Assembly: GCA_013398055.1 (NCBI GenBank)
Contig: VZRS01000327.1
Span: forward strand, 125,625 to 189,624
From: Ifrita kowaldi
Taxonomy: Eukaryota; Chordata; Aves; Passeriformes; Cinclosomatidae
Reading direction: 5' to 3'
Length of the DNA stretch: 64,000 bases
Part shown: positions 49,180 through 61,218 of the stretch, piece by piece
How positions within the stretch are numbered: position 1 is the first letter of the stretch
How the letters are laid out: the number at the start of each line of letters is the position of its first letter
Translations under genes and position numbers: made by a program
The notes under the pieces: generated by a model
The model's input: only the letters and a program-made list of their open reading frames with translations
What the model was told of the DNA's origin: nothing
Database searches by the model: none

Positions 49180-49538
49180 TTAACAGACATGTAGATGTGG
49201 CACTTGGGGACAGGGTTTAGTGGTGGGCTTGGCAGTGCTGGGGAAATGGTTGGACTCAATGATTTTAGAGGGCTTTTCCCATCTGAACGATTCTATGAGT
49301 CCCTGTAGATATGGCAGACCCAGCTCCCAAAGGGTCATTTACCTCTTGGGACTTGAAGTGGAGGCGCTTGGGATGGCGGGAGCGTCATTCTTCAAGGGAA
49401 AGCAGCAGTCCCATAACAGGAGAGCTCCCTCTGACCAATACCCTCTCTGCAACGGAGACCAGTAGCTACATGAACTCTGGTGGCTTGGATAAAGCTATTG
49501 GAGCACTGAAGAGTTCTGATAGCTAAGAACAATTAATG
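49180..49538 (+). repeat. 359-bp duplicate, copy 2 (starts at single-N gap)
   Basis: Second copy of 48536-48894, starting directly after the N at 49179 and running on into unique sequence. It contains the same sense CR1 3' end. Confidence 0.92.
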
Positions 49539-50235
49539 AATAAATCAGAAAGAAATTAAGTTGGTTCACTCCAAGGGCAAAGAACCCTCCAGATGGTTAC
49601 AATTAAGATGCTTCAAGAAGTCTCACTTCTAGCAGAAAGCCAACGCCGACATAGCCAAGGGGAGAAAGGCCGGGGCTCTCAGAAGTGCTTAGCAGGAACA
49701 AAAACCATCCTCCTCAGCTGGTCTGCAATACCTCTCCTGCACAGCTGCTCACTCCAAGAGGCAACAGCTGCTACCAGGAATGCTCACTCAATGACTGTAG
49801 GCTTTAAAGGCATTTTCTTCAGGAATTTAATCAATTACCTGGTGTTCTTGGGCAGCTGCTGCTTATCACTCATTATTTACCTTGCCTCGAAGTAAAGCTG
49901 ATCTAGGAGCCAGTAGTAGGAATGCGAAGGCAGGCAAAGAGTCAAGTGACGGAGGCAAGACATGCTGGCCTGAGAGGTCAAAGATGCACGGGCAAGTGAG
50001 GCAGGAAAACTTTCCCTGCAGCTATGGACATCCATCTCCAGAAACTACTGGCTCTACACAGTGTAGTCTCTGGTTTGAGGGATTTTTTTTTTTTTTCTCT
50101 TCTCAGAAGCACTTGTTTCTGCACAAGGATTTCTGGTATGCTGCTCCCAGGCTCTGCTTAGAAGAATGACCCCAAATGTAAGAAAAACCACAGCATACAG
50201 GCTGCTAGAGGCACCAGGGGTTTTATGAGAAACCA
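49539..50235. other. noncoding, no gene recognised
   Basis: Unique sequence with a poly-T run near 50083-50096. No gene seen. Confidence 0.4.
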
Positions 50236-50790
50236 GAGACTGGTTTGGGTTGGAAGAGACGTTAAAGGTGATCTCATTCCAACCCTGCCTTGGGCAGGGA
50301 CACCGTCCACTAGATCAGGTTGCTTTAAGCCCTTCGAACCTGGTCCTTAACATTTCTAGAGATGGTCTAACCACAGCTTCTCTGGGCAACCTATTCCAGG
50401 TAGGTACTTGCCCCTCCAGTCGAGAATTTCTTCTCAATCTCTAATCTAATCCTGCCCTCTGTCAGTTTAAAGCCATTTCCCCTTATCCTGTCACTCCAGG
50501 CCTTTGCCCAAAGCTCCTCTCCAGCTCTCTGGGAGCCCCTTTAGGCACTGAAAGGGGCTCTAAGGTCTCCCTAGAGCCTTCTCTTCTCCAGGCTGAACAG
50601 CCTCAGCTCTCTCAGCGTGGCTCCAGAGCCCTCAGAGCATCTCTGTGGCCTCCTCTGGACTCGCTCCAGCAGCTCCACATCCTTTTGACGCTGGGGGCCC
50701 CAGAGCTGGACACAGCACTGCAGGTGTAGTCACACAAGAGCAGAGTAGAGGGGCAGAATCTCCTCTCTTGAGCTGCTGGTTATCCTAAAA
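50236..50790 (-). mobile_element. CR1 LINE 3' fragment, long copy
   Basis: Antisense CR1, the longest continuous copy in the window apart from that at 34905. Words include tggtttgggttggaagagacgtt, gggcagggacaccgtccactagatcaggttgc, ccttatcctgtcactccagg, ccttctcttctccaggctgaacagcctcagctctctcagc, ctccagcagctccacatccttttgacgctggggg, cagagctggacacagcactgcagg. Confidence 0.96.
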
Positions 50791-53700
50791 GGGCTTGTTT
50801 CAGTTTGCTCAGATCCCAGGCAGCACATCTGGGTTGCACAAGTGCTGCTGGCACCTCTGGCTGGGCTCTGGGCTGATGGGGTCCTGGGTGCTGCAGGACT
50901 GTTGCTATTTGGATGTACACAGTGACCTCTTACACAAGGATCCAAGGTACAGACAGTCCAAGAGATCTCAGACTGGCAGTTAAACAATGAAACTTCACAC
51001 CAACAGCCTTTCAATAGATACCAGGATATATTTCTAAACAGGAAGATGAAAAAATAGAAAGAATATGTAATTTTAAAGATAATTCCAGATATTTTATTCT
51101 GAATTTTACAAATAACAGGCATTTCTCTATAAAAAACTAGGGTAAGAATCAATGTAGGTACAGCTAGGAATATTTACATTCTTAGAAGAAATTTATGTAT
51201 CTTTCTATATACAAGGCTGTGGCCATTACCAGTTTAAGGTACTCGCAAAGACATTTGTAAGTAAGGCTTTATGGCCCTGAGCCGATTCTATGTTTTTAGA
51301 AAATAATTTACAACTGCCAGGGCTAAGGTTCTATTTTACAAATACTGAAACTGGTATTGCAGTCCAGCTCCCTGGGCAATGCACCCCCTTCCCGTGTACC
51401 CACCCACCCCAAATGCTCACTTGGAAAGGGGGGAAGAGTTCACACCTCTTCACAAAATAGTGTCAGAAGTCAGCCAAAGTTGCCTCATTGTGGAAGATGA
51501 AATACTAAATGATGCTCATGGGAGCAATCACATCCACTATCAGGAGAGTCAGAGATTCTAACAATTATTGACTGTGGAGCACAAACATCACAAGTAGTTG
51601 TGGTACCTTTTGAGCTAATGGCATTTCCACTAGCAAGCAAAGAAACCGAAGTCACAGGATTATCTGATATGCCTGAGGTGATGACAGGAGTCAGCCTGAG
51701 AGCTGGAAAGGAAGGGATCCTTGTCCCTAACTCGAGGCCATATGCTATTTCCCTTGGTGAAGATACTGCATTGTGATTGTTCTCCGGCAACAGGGAATCC
51801 TACCTAACCAGGTAACTATAACATGGATTGCTGCTGTGATACAGGTTATAGGCACCCAAACCATGCAGGATTTCCCATGTTAAGGTCAGTCTAGATGTCA
51901 AAGTTTTTCATCTTCCTCCTCCACAGCACAAGCTCACAGGTTTATCACAACTCCTCTTCCAAAGGTCAATTCTGACCTTTCTCCCTATTCTGCAGGTGTA
52001 TCTGTAGTCACACCTTATGCTGCAAATCTTATCTGTTGCCAGCATGGATGCCACTCTAAGATTTGCCCATGACTGTATCAGGTCCTTTTATCTATATCTT
52101 GTTTATGAAAATATTTCCTCAGTTTCTTTTGGAGATGCCTGTTAGCTGGATTCTATCTACCCACTAGAACAAGATCCTTGGTTTAGAGCTGAATTTGAAA
52201 AGAGTAGGATAAAACAGTAAGTAGAAAATAACCCAGTCTGCTATATCAGTTATGTTCCACATTTCTGACTCAGACTTTATGTTTTTAAAAACATAAGCAA
52301 GGGAAAAAACCTTTTTTTGACACAAAGTGATTATCATTGAGTTTTGTAGTATTAATCACAACCAGGAAATTCCCTGATTTTTCTGGATTAAAAAAAAAAC
52401 CCACACCAACAATAACAACAGAAAACCTCACAAAGAACTTCAGTAAACATCAAAATATTTAAATACTCAAGAACAAAAGTCTCTCTTTCAAGGCACATAC
52501 TTTGATAAAACAGCGGGTAAGAAATTATAGCTAAATCAGATGTTAAATGGACACTGCACTTTAGGACTAGAATTTCCAGACTAAATCATCTATCAGGCAA
52601 GCATGTATCTTACATTTCAGGGTATTTTCTGAAGCTGTTTACAGGAAGAGAGTTATGGGACATGGTTGTTTACATTGGCAAATTCATTACAAGGAAGTTG
52701 CAGCTGAATGTGTTTTGCCTCAGATTCCTGCGGTTATCAGATCGTTCTTCTACAACACACACAAAAAATGCTGCTTCTCAATGTTCCAGTTCCTAGACAT
52801 AAAGTTTACAAAGAAAAATATCTGTACTACATTTCACAACACACTCTTATGTTTGCAATGAGTATTTTTGTAAGGCTTACAGCCTTACAAATCAGGTCAT
52901 ATTTTTGGGCAAGGGGGACTGGCTGTTACATGCACTTCCCTGACATGTATTTGGTCATGTCAAGGCTGTTCTGTGATGTGCAGCGAGGCTTGTAAAATCC
53001 AGATTCTCAATTTTGGCAGTAGCCTCAAATCACACACTGCATTTTAAACCTGCCTGCTCAGGGCTTGTCAGCCTACTGAACAGGAGTGACACAACCTGAC
53101 CCAAGCTTTGGATTTTTTCCTTGGAAAAGTTGACAACACTATGTTTGTCAGTATCATTCTGTGACCCGGTGACATTGGTCAGCTTCTTGCTGCATTCAGA
53201 CATTAAAATCCTAAATAAAGAGGTGAGAAAACCCAGGAAAAGTGAAGCAAACCCTAGAGCTCAAGACACTGGTAGGAAGAATTTAACCAAACCAAACCAC
53301 TATAGTCTATACAGCATTTTCTACTTTCTTCCTGTGACAAGCAGTCCAAGGCACACATCAGTCCCATTGCTGGAGTCTGTTACCAAGGCCAGGATTTGGG
53401 ATATTGATTAATGAAAGACTGGAATCAGCCAACACCACCTATATATTTAAATACCATAGGAAAATGCAGAACTTCCCCAACCAGCTGCTGCAGTAGAGTA
53501 AGGACCCTGAGAGTTTAGGCTACAAAGGTTTAGGCTGTTTATTATTATTGTCTTAATTTAACAAGACAGAACAAAACACAAGTGCCATGAGAGAGAAACC
53601 TTTCACCACTCACATCTATCACACTATAACCAGCATAGCACAAATCAGACTGTGTGTACAGATATACTGTATATTTAACAAAACAAAGGTAATGCCAAAC

Positions 53701-54876
53701 TCCATAGCACAAGGAACAATTTCTTGGCAGATTGTCAACAAGATCTGTGGGTTTGCTGGGTTTTTTAAAAACAATTTAGAAGCAATTCACTGATTACACA
53801 AGTTAAGTGGAACACCAGACATCACAGCAATCATATAGCTGATATTTGAGGATCGAGAACCAGTGGTCAGAAATATATTCAGAGTTTTGTTCTCAGTACA
53901 TTCCACAACGAGGTCAACGCAGTGGCATGATTAACACAAAAATTTACAACTGAATATATTAATTGTGTGAGTGTGTATATGCATAAGTGGGAAAAACACA
54001 GGACAAGGAGAATTGTTTCCATCATCCAAATTGCACAGAAAACATTAAAACAATTTACACATAAAACTTCCACCACACATTGAAAGGGGAGAAGCCTAAA
54101 CTAACACCACTCCCTCAATACACAGGTGAAACCATTTGCATTATTTAGAATAAATCCAGCCTGAAAACAGGCCACATCCAAGGTCAGATGTAAACAACTT
54201 CACCAAGAAGGTACAGCTGAAATCCAGCATTGGAATCAAGTGAATTTTGTGAACCAAATTTCAGTGCTAAATACTTTGAGCAAGACAATCCTTTCAGTTT
54301 ATGCTGAATAAAAACATATCAGAATTTGAGAATTAATTCTAACCTTTCTTTGCATCTTTCTCAATTCGGTAACAAATTCAGCACATGCAAAGTCATTTGA
54401 GTAAGATCACAGAGAGGCGCGTTCTCATAACCTTCACTATAATAAATAAGTTTCCTGTCCAGAAACAGAAGTCAAGAAACCAAAAGCAATGAGCAGCTTT
54501 TCCAGGCAATTTTTACCTCTTGATGTAAGCGTTACCTCTGGAGAAGGTTCACTGAAGAATCCAGGCACCCTGCCAGCCCTTGAACTCATTCTCAAGTATC
54601 TTTCAGCTGAACTATACATATGCAGTTACAAAGGATTGATCAGATTCTGCTCCATGGTACTACTGCAGGAACACAACCGTGGCTGAAAAATCTCATTGAA
54701 GGCTACAAAGTATTTATATTCATATAAAAAGAGAATGTAGGGAACACAGTGTTTAAATTAATAAATAAGGTTAAAATTACAGAAAACAAAGTGCTGCCAT
54801 TAGCCCTTTCTAGAATGAATTTCAGAAGAAAAGTCCATTTAACTTTCAGTCCACCAGGAAGTACACAGGAATTCCA
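50791..54876 (-). other. SLC22A5: SLC22A5 3' UTR and downstream sequence
   Basis: AT-rich, without coding signal. The 3' UTR of SLC22A5 must begin at 54876 and run to lower coordinates. Minus-strand AATAAA candidates (tttatt on the plus strand) are at 53538-53543 and 51093-51098, implying a 3' UTR of about 1.3 or 3.8 kb. The sequence does not tell which is used. Confidence 0.45.
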
Positions 54877-57800
54877 TCAAAAAGCTGTGCTTTTAAAAAT
54901 CTCTGGATTTTCTTCTTCCTCCTTGGAATCCCTTGTGCTACTAGATGGAGGCCTGTATTCTAATCTGGGGGTTGAAGAAAGAAAAAAGAAAATAACTTTA
55001 AAAACAGATCAGAGAACTTAGAAAAAAAAAACCTGAGTCCTGTCTGACATTACAGCCTCCTAATTTTAATATCCTGTTGACTTCAGTTGAACAAGTCCCT
55101 TTCTTATACCATGTCTATGCTCATGTGTCATCTTCAATCAGAGCCATGGCAAAACGCTAAGTGCTCCCAGTGCCTTTTAGATTAGCTGAACTAAACTGGA
55201 AAAGTTCAGCTATTCCCCAGCACTTAGGAGACTTTCAGGACCTAAAATAATAGATTTTAACCCACAGTGTCCCTATACCTTGATAAAGCAATATACTTTT
55301 AAAATGCATTCCTCAGATGTACTTTTATTAAGTCATCAGAGTCAAATGTTAAATTTGGAGCTGAGAGATGTACACATGAACATTTACACTGGGGAAGAGG
55401 GACCAAGACTTCAGCCAAGCTTTTGTGGAACAGAATACTACCTTTGCTGCCAAAACCAGCCTCTCCCTCTGATCGTACCTAGGCGAGCCCACTCCCCAGA
55501 GCAGAGCAGAGCAGTGTTAAGATCAGATGGCACTTACCCTTTCACCAGCAGCATTTGATCAATGGTGTCAGGAAGAGGCATACCATAGCTTTCAGGCAGA
55601 AATAGTGTCAGAATTCCTGACAGCACTGTCAGGCTCCCCATCAGAATGTAAGGCAGGAATCGATCATAGGCACCTAGGAAAACACAAAAAAGCAAAAAAA
55701 AAAAAGGTAGCATCAGCTCTAAGTCTTTGAAAATTGCCCAGAGAAGCTGTGGATGCACCATCCCTGGAAGTGTTCAAGACCAGGTTGGACAGGGCACAGA
55801 GCAACCTGGTCTAGTGGAAGGCGTCCCTGCCTACGGCAGGGGGGTGGAATGAGATGATCTTTAAGGTCCCTTCCAACCCAAACCATTCTGGGGTTCTGTG
55901 GTAATGTTTATACCAAGGTACAGGGTTTTACCTGTGCAACATCTGTGCTTTCAGTAAAAACAAAACCAACCAACCCCCATCACAGCCTGACATTCAAAGC
56001 ATATGTTGTTATAAATGTTGTAGGAACTCAAGGGAGTGGAAATAAATAGCTGTAAGAAGTGTCCTTATTGAGGCAAGAGAATTGGGTCTCCAGAGCATCT
56101 CTCCAGCAGACCAGCTAACTCACCGAGGTAAACAAAGTAAGGTGAGAGGATGCTGCCCAGTCTGGAGGCCATGGAACTTGCTCCAACTCCCATGTTTCTT
56201 ACTACTGTTGGGTAGAGCTCAGCCGTGTAAACATAAACCATTGAGAAGGCAGATGTGATTCCAAACTTTCCCAACATCACCAGTAGAACAGACAGCACAC
56301 GGATATCTGAATTCCAAACACAGGACGGACTTAAGCTCTCGCAATTCATGGTATTCCTTAATTCCTTTGTGTTTGTGTAACTCCTGCCTAATTAACTGCA
56401 GTATCTGGTGTCTTTTTTCCCTGTACATATCCACAAACATAAGCAACGTTCTTTTTAAATTTTTTATTTTTTAAATAACTAGAAGTCAACATTTCCATTT
56501 TCTCTTGAGAATGGGGCTTCCTGCCAAGTAAAAAGTAAGAACAGAGCCAGAACTGCTGAGATCCTCTTGGGTTTCAGGGGCCAGACCTCTGCTATTGCAA
56601 AAAATGCCATGTATCCCTTTTTAATAAAGTGAACAAAGTAAAACATTTGAAACAAATAATTTTATTTTAGGTTTCCTAAAAGCCTGTTTTTTCATTAACA
56701 TTCTTAGCTATAGTAATTTAATTATAGGAAGTTGGGTTGACTTTAACTGGGACAGTTAAGATTTGAAAATCAAAACAGATCATATCAGTGTCCAATTGAC
56801 TCAAAGAACAGGGGAAAAAAAAAACCCCAAACCTGAGAATGCAGCACACATATTACCTGTATAAAATAAACAAGGCAGTTCTTGCAAGTTCTCCTTTGTA
56901 TATTCTTTGATTTGTAAATGAGTCCTTGGCAACAACACCTCCCCTTACATTCAACATTGTTATCAGTAATGACTCCACAGCCTTATTAATCTAACTGGAC
57001 TAAAGATATATGTGGTTTGAGATCCAATAAGTGTTACTTGGCCCTCCTTTCCAGTTGCTACACATTATTTTACCTATCAACACTAATTCAGTATAAGCAT
57101 CTCTGCTTATCAAAAATGCTTCCACAATGACTTCATTGAATGTAACGCTTTAAACAACCTCTAAAGTCATCAACAGCTGTTTAGGAAGTGAGTTCTGCAG
57201 CCTCTTGCTAACTTCCACTTACCAAATTCTGATTGGTCTACTCCTGGTTTTACACCTGGACCCTACCAGGACACCCTGCCACAGATGTACTTTAGGGGCA
57301 AAACTGGACTACAACTCTAATCCCAACAGATCACAAAGCCAATGCCCCACCTTTCAAACTGTATCTGAATGACATGTTGTGGGAGTTCTTTGTGCAGAGC
57401 ACTGAGAACCAAGGAAGATGGGCAAAGATAGGACATGAATATCTGTATTTAGTTCCCTCAGGACACTTTTCCTCCACATCTGCCCTGTGCACGGTACTGC
57501 ACGTCACCTATCATACATATGTGAGATCAACTAACGATTCCATACGTGAAGGCACCAGCTGAATGAAGAGAAGAACACAGCCTCCCAAGAATAACGCAGC
57601 AGCCATTGAGTACCGTCGGGGCAGATTGCGAAGCAGCAGCCAGGAAATTATGTAGGCTGGGACTTCAATCACTGCTGAGAGGAAGCAGTTCACATACACG
57701 TCTCCGTGCAAGTTAGGTGTGTCAAGTGAAAGTCCAAAATAGCCAACCGAGATTATCATCCTGAAAGAAACAATAGCAGGGTCAAACAAATCTCTCTTCT

Positions 57801-60713
57801 TCCTCAGGTTGCCATGAACCTCTTCCACATTTCCATCAAGCACAGAAATGGTTGTGTAAGGCAAATTCAGCATCTGGCAGACTTGTTCACCTCTGAAGCA
57901 GCTGAAGTGCTGACTTCAGAAACTGCAAGTTAACAATTAAACCACGCGGATGCTTTTGATCTTTCAGACAGCTCTGGATTTCAAAGAAAAAAATACATTA
58001 CCCTGGGAGGAAAGTGATGATCATTCACACTGCAGTAATGCAGTAGTTGCCATTCCTATAGTTTATAGCCTTAATCTGAAAGTCTCAGTCACTGAATTTT
58101 ACTGCTGCTGAGGCCTACAGCAGCTTTCCATTATGTTTACCAGGGAGCTATGGGTGGAGAGCATTGTTTCTGGGTCATTATGCTCCATGCTTTCTGTAAA
58201 AAGTCAGAGAAGAGGAGTATGGCATCCTGGCAGGCCCAAACAGCCCGTGATTTTCTCTGCCATGCCCCAAGCTGGCTGGGCAGCATCCACATCACATTGG
58301 CATGCCTGGGTGCCTGGGCTGGTCAGTGCAGCAGGACAGAGCTTGGTGACTGGAACACCGCCATCTTAATTTCCTGACAGATGAGAGCTGGCTTCCATGT
58401 GATCCAGGGAAATACACAACTGGCCTTGGAGACAAACCCTGTCGTGTCTTGGGAGATGCTGGGTAGAGAAGGTTAAGCTTCACCAACAAGTATAACGTGG
58501 TAAACAAGGAAATAATGGGCAGTGGATCAGGACATGTCCAGGTGAAAACATGAGGCACAGAACACTTGGCACTTCATCTCCCCCACTATCTACCTTATAA
58601 CAGAATCCGGAGCAAAATAACTGCACAGCACCAAGTGCACCACTGACAAAAGATCAGCTCTTCCTACTCCTCACTGCATATTGGAAGAGCCTTCATGGTC
58701 CAGTTGCTTACAATAAAGTTGCTTAGTGTACCTGGGAAGGTATGAAGTGACACAGCTGAGAGTAACCCCCTCCCTGCTGCTGTGGTGCCCTGCCCTAAGC
58801 TGCTCTTCTCAGAAGCAGTTCTGCAGTGTTTTTCAGACCCTGTGCTCCTTGGAGTTATTTTTATATACAAACTGTAATGCTGGGACTCCCTTTTGGTAGC
58901 AGTTTGCCTTAGTTTATCACACTGGCAAACCTTGATATAGTTACATATTTTGTAGGAAAACTTTAGTCTTAGTTACACATCCCAGGGTGCCAAGAAGCCA
59001 AATTTCCTCATCCTTGATGCAAACCCTGCAAAGGGAATAGTTTAATGGCCTGTTACTTAGTCAAAATTAACAAAACACTCAGCACTATGTAAAGGTGATA
59101 CACTGCTGTCTGCAACCATCCTCTTTTATAGCCCTTTTTTTTGTGAGAACTTTTAATTCATGATACAGAATACACCATCAGTATACCATGGGCTGGAAAA
59201 CCATGTGCTGTGAGGAAGCACAGGATATTATATCTTTATATTTTGGGAAATTAATTTAAAGGAGATTAGGTCACTGACATGCAAATTAGAATAGTGAAAA
59301 AATTGCCCAACCTAACAATATTTTTCTGCAAGATGAGGTAAGATTGCGCAAGTCAACTGTACCTGTTTGACTCTTCCTGCCTATCATAAAACTTGATTTT
59401 TTATGTGGTAAAAAGCTGTTCAGTATGGGTTACTGAATCCAGTAGAATGGATTACATACTGTCATGTCAGTGTTTCTCTCAGCTGCTTCATCTGACCAGA
59501 AATGCTGTTCAAACAGGTTTTGCCTTTGATTTCTATAACCACACAGACAAAACTGGCTGTGCCGAGGAGCTATTGCCCCACATCAAGGGGACGAGGAGTA
59601 GGGCAGTCTCACTTCCAATTAAACATGAGAGTCAGTGACCGGACTTGAGAGGTAAGACATTATATAGACATCTTAGAGACATTTCTGCAAGGAACAAACA
59701 TTACTCTTCTTTTTGAGCTGTTTTTTTGCACAAGTTCCCTTCTCAGTGCTTGTGGCGTTGTGCTTGGTGATGGGCCAGAGAATCTGGCTTAAATATTAGC
59801 CAAATCATCCTCTGACCCAAGATGCCACATCATCTTGTATGTGCTGGCAGGTCAGTGAACTGAACTCCAAGGCTCTGCCTCACTGAGGCACAGGAACATT
59901 GTTCAAAAAAGGCAGCATATGAACTTCGCTGGCTCCAAAGCACTTGAGGGACCTTCTTGGTTTGGTCACTAGGTACATGTACCCATTAAACCTCACTGGT
60001 ACAGCCTCTGACAGGTTGTAAGTTACCCTCTCTGTTTACAACTTTACTGAGATTTCTAGTAAAGGAAAATAACCATTTAATCAAATCCAGCATAAAGTAT
60101 GGCTTCAGCTAGTGAAAATCAAGCTGAAGATGACAAGTAGACAAAGCAGACAGTAGGAAAATATAGGGAAAACTCATATGAGAACTTAAAAGGCAGCATT
60201 ATCCCTTTAAGAGCCAATATAAAAGAAATTGAAAGATTCTCCCCTAAGTCAGGCATTATGTTCAGATCCCTGGGCAGAAGTAGTCCCACTGGGGGTAGAG
60301 CATGACTCATTCCTCTAAAAAGACTTTGTTACAGTCAGAAGAGCATTCCCCAAGGCCCAAGATCAGGCAGCATTCCCACATATCCACTGTCAGCTGATCG
60401 GATTCTTGCTCACTTCAGGATAAGCCTGACTGCTTCAGAAAGGAACACCAATCCAGATGTGTTTCTACACTGTCACCAAAATGAAGAACCTATGTAACCA
60501 GAATTTTGTTGTTTCAGCCAGCTAGTCATTGACTTTTGAGCTGGTTTTGTCTGTGTCTCTTCAGAATACCTTAGTATTTAAAGTTACATACTCCTGAATC
60601 ACACTTGCTTACCAAAGAAGCACTGACATAATTGTGATAGTTAGGATATTTCGGGTTTTCATTAGATCCAAAATGGTGTATGTCTGCTGCTTCTGGGAAT
60701 TCACATCTTGTAG
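54877..60713 (-). CDS. SLC22A5: solute carrier family 22 member 5 (OCTN2 carnitine transporter), last five coding exons
   Basis: Plasma-membrane sodium-dependent carnitine/organic cation transporter of the major facilitator superfamily. In transcript order the exons are 60713-60613 (101 nt), 57760-57546 (215), 56306-56124 (183), 55673-55538 (136) and 54964-54877 (88 including TGA), all with GT-AG junctions and matching phases. They encode the last 240 residues, from LQDVNSQKQQTYTILDLM through the second half of the transmembrane bundle. Recognisable are ISVGYFGLSLDTPNLHGD, YVYTAELYPTVVRNMGVG, SRLGSILSPYFVYLG, YDRFLPYILMGSL, LFLPESYGMPLPDTIDQM and the C-terminal KSTAF. Exon sizes equal human exons 6-9 as I remember them. 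Exons 1-5 were not found up to 64000. The membrane body reads as SLC22A5. The tail has features of SLC22A4 (see findings), so the paralogue call is likely but not certain. Confidence 0.93.
55735..55902 (+). mobile_element. CR1 LINE 3' end in SLC22A5 intron 8
   Basis: tgcccagagaagctgtggatgcaccatccctggaagtgttcaagaccaggttgg, ctggtctagtggaagg, gatgatctttaaggtcccttccaacccaaaccattctggggttctgtgg. Antisense to the gene. It ends 61 nt upstream (in the gene's direction) of the exon 9 acceptor. Confidence 0.95.
57761..60612 (-). other. SLC22A5: SLC22A5 intron between human-equivalent exons 6 and 7
   Basis: 2.85 kb of intronic sequence. No repeat, RNA gene or further exon recognised. Confidence 0.7.
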
Positions 60714-60954
60714 CTGTAAAAGAGCAAACAACAAACAAAACATGGGAACGTTAACTTCCTGAAAAAATAATAATTATGAAACTAAGTCCTACCACCAACT
60801 CATACCTCAGTATTTTGATCTGCTGAAACGGGTGCCCGACTTCTAACAAAACACATGTAAGAGCCAACTACTTGTGAAAGTAGAAGCTCCTCTCTAATTT
60901 AAAGTCACTTAAAGTTTAGACTGAAACTCTTAACTCCCGTAACCAGAGACAAGA

Positions 60955-61218
60955 CTCCAAGAAACTGCATGAAGCTGAGTCAGGGAATGTTTAGGCTGGG
61001 TATCAGGAAAAGGTTCTTCACCCAGAGGGTGGTTGGGTACTGGAACAGGCTCCCCAGGGAAATGGCCCCAGCACCAAGCCTGACAGAGCCCAGGAAGCAT
61101 TTGGACAATGCTCTCAGGCACATGGTGTGACTCTTGGGGTGCCTTGTGCAGGACCAGGAGTTGGACTTGATGATCTGTGTGGGTCCCTTCCAGCTCAGCA
61201 CATTCTATGATTCTATGG
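60955..61218 (+). mobile_element. CR1 LINE 3' fragment in SLC22A5 intron 5
   Basis: Sense CR1 subfamily with gtttaggctgggtatcaggaaaaggttcttcacccagagggtggttgg, caggctccccagggaa, gacttgatgatctgtgtgggtcccttccagctcagcacattctatgattctatgg. Confidence 0.96.

Noticed and set aside
48536..49538. A true tandem duplication of CR1-containing sequence
   Set aside because: Copies start and end exactly at single-N gaps with one difference in 359 bp. Unmerged contig overlap explains it better than a biological duplication.
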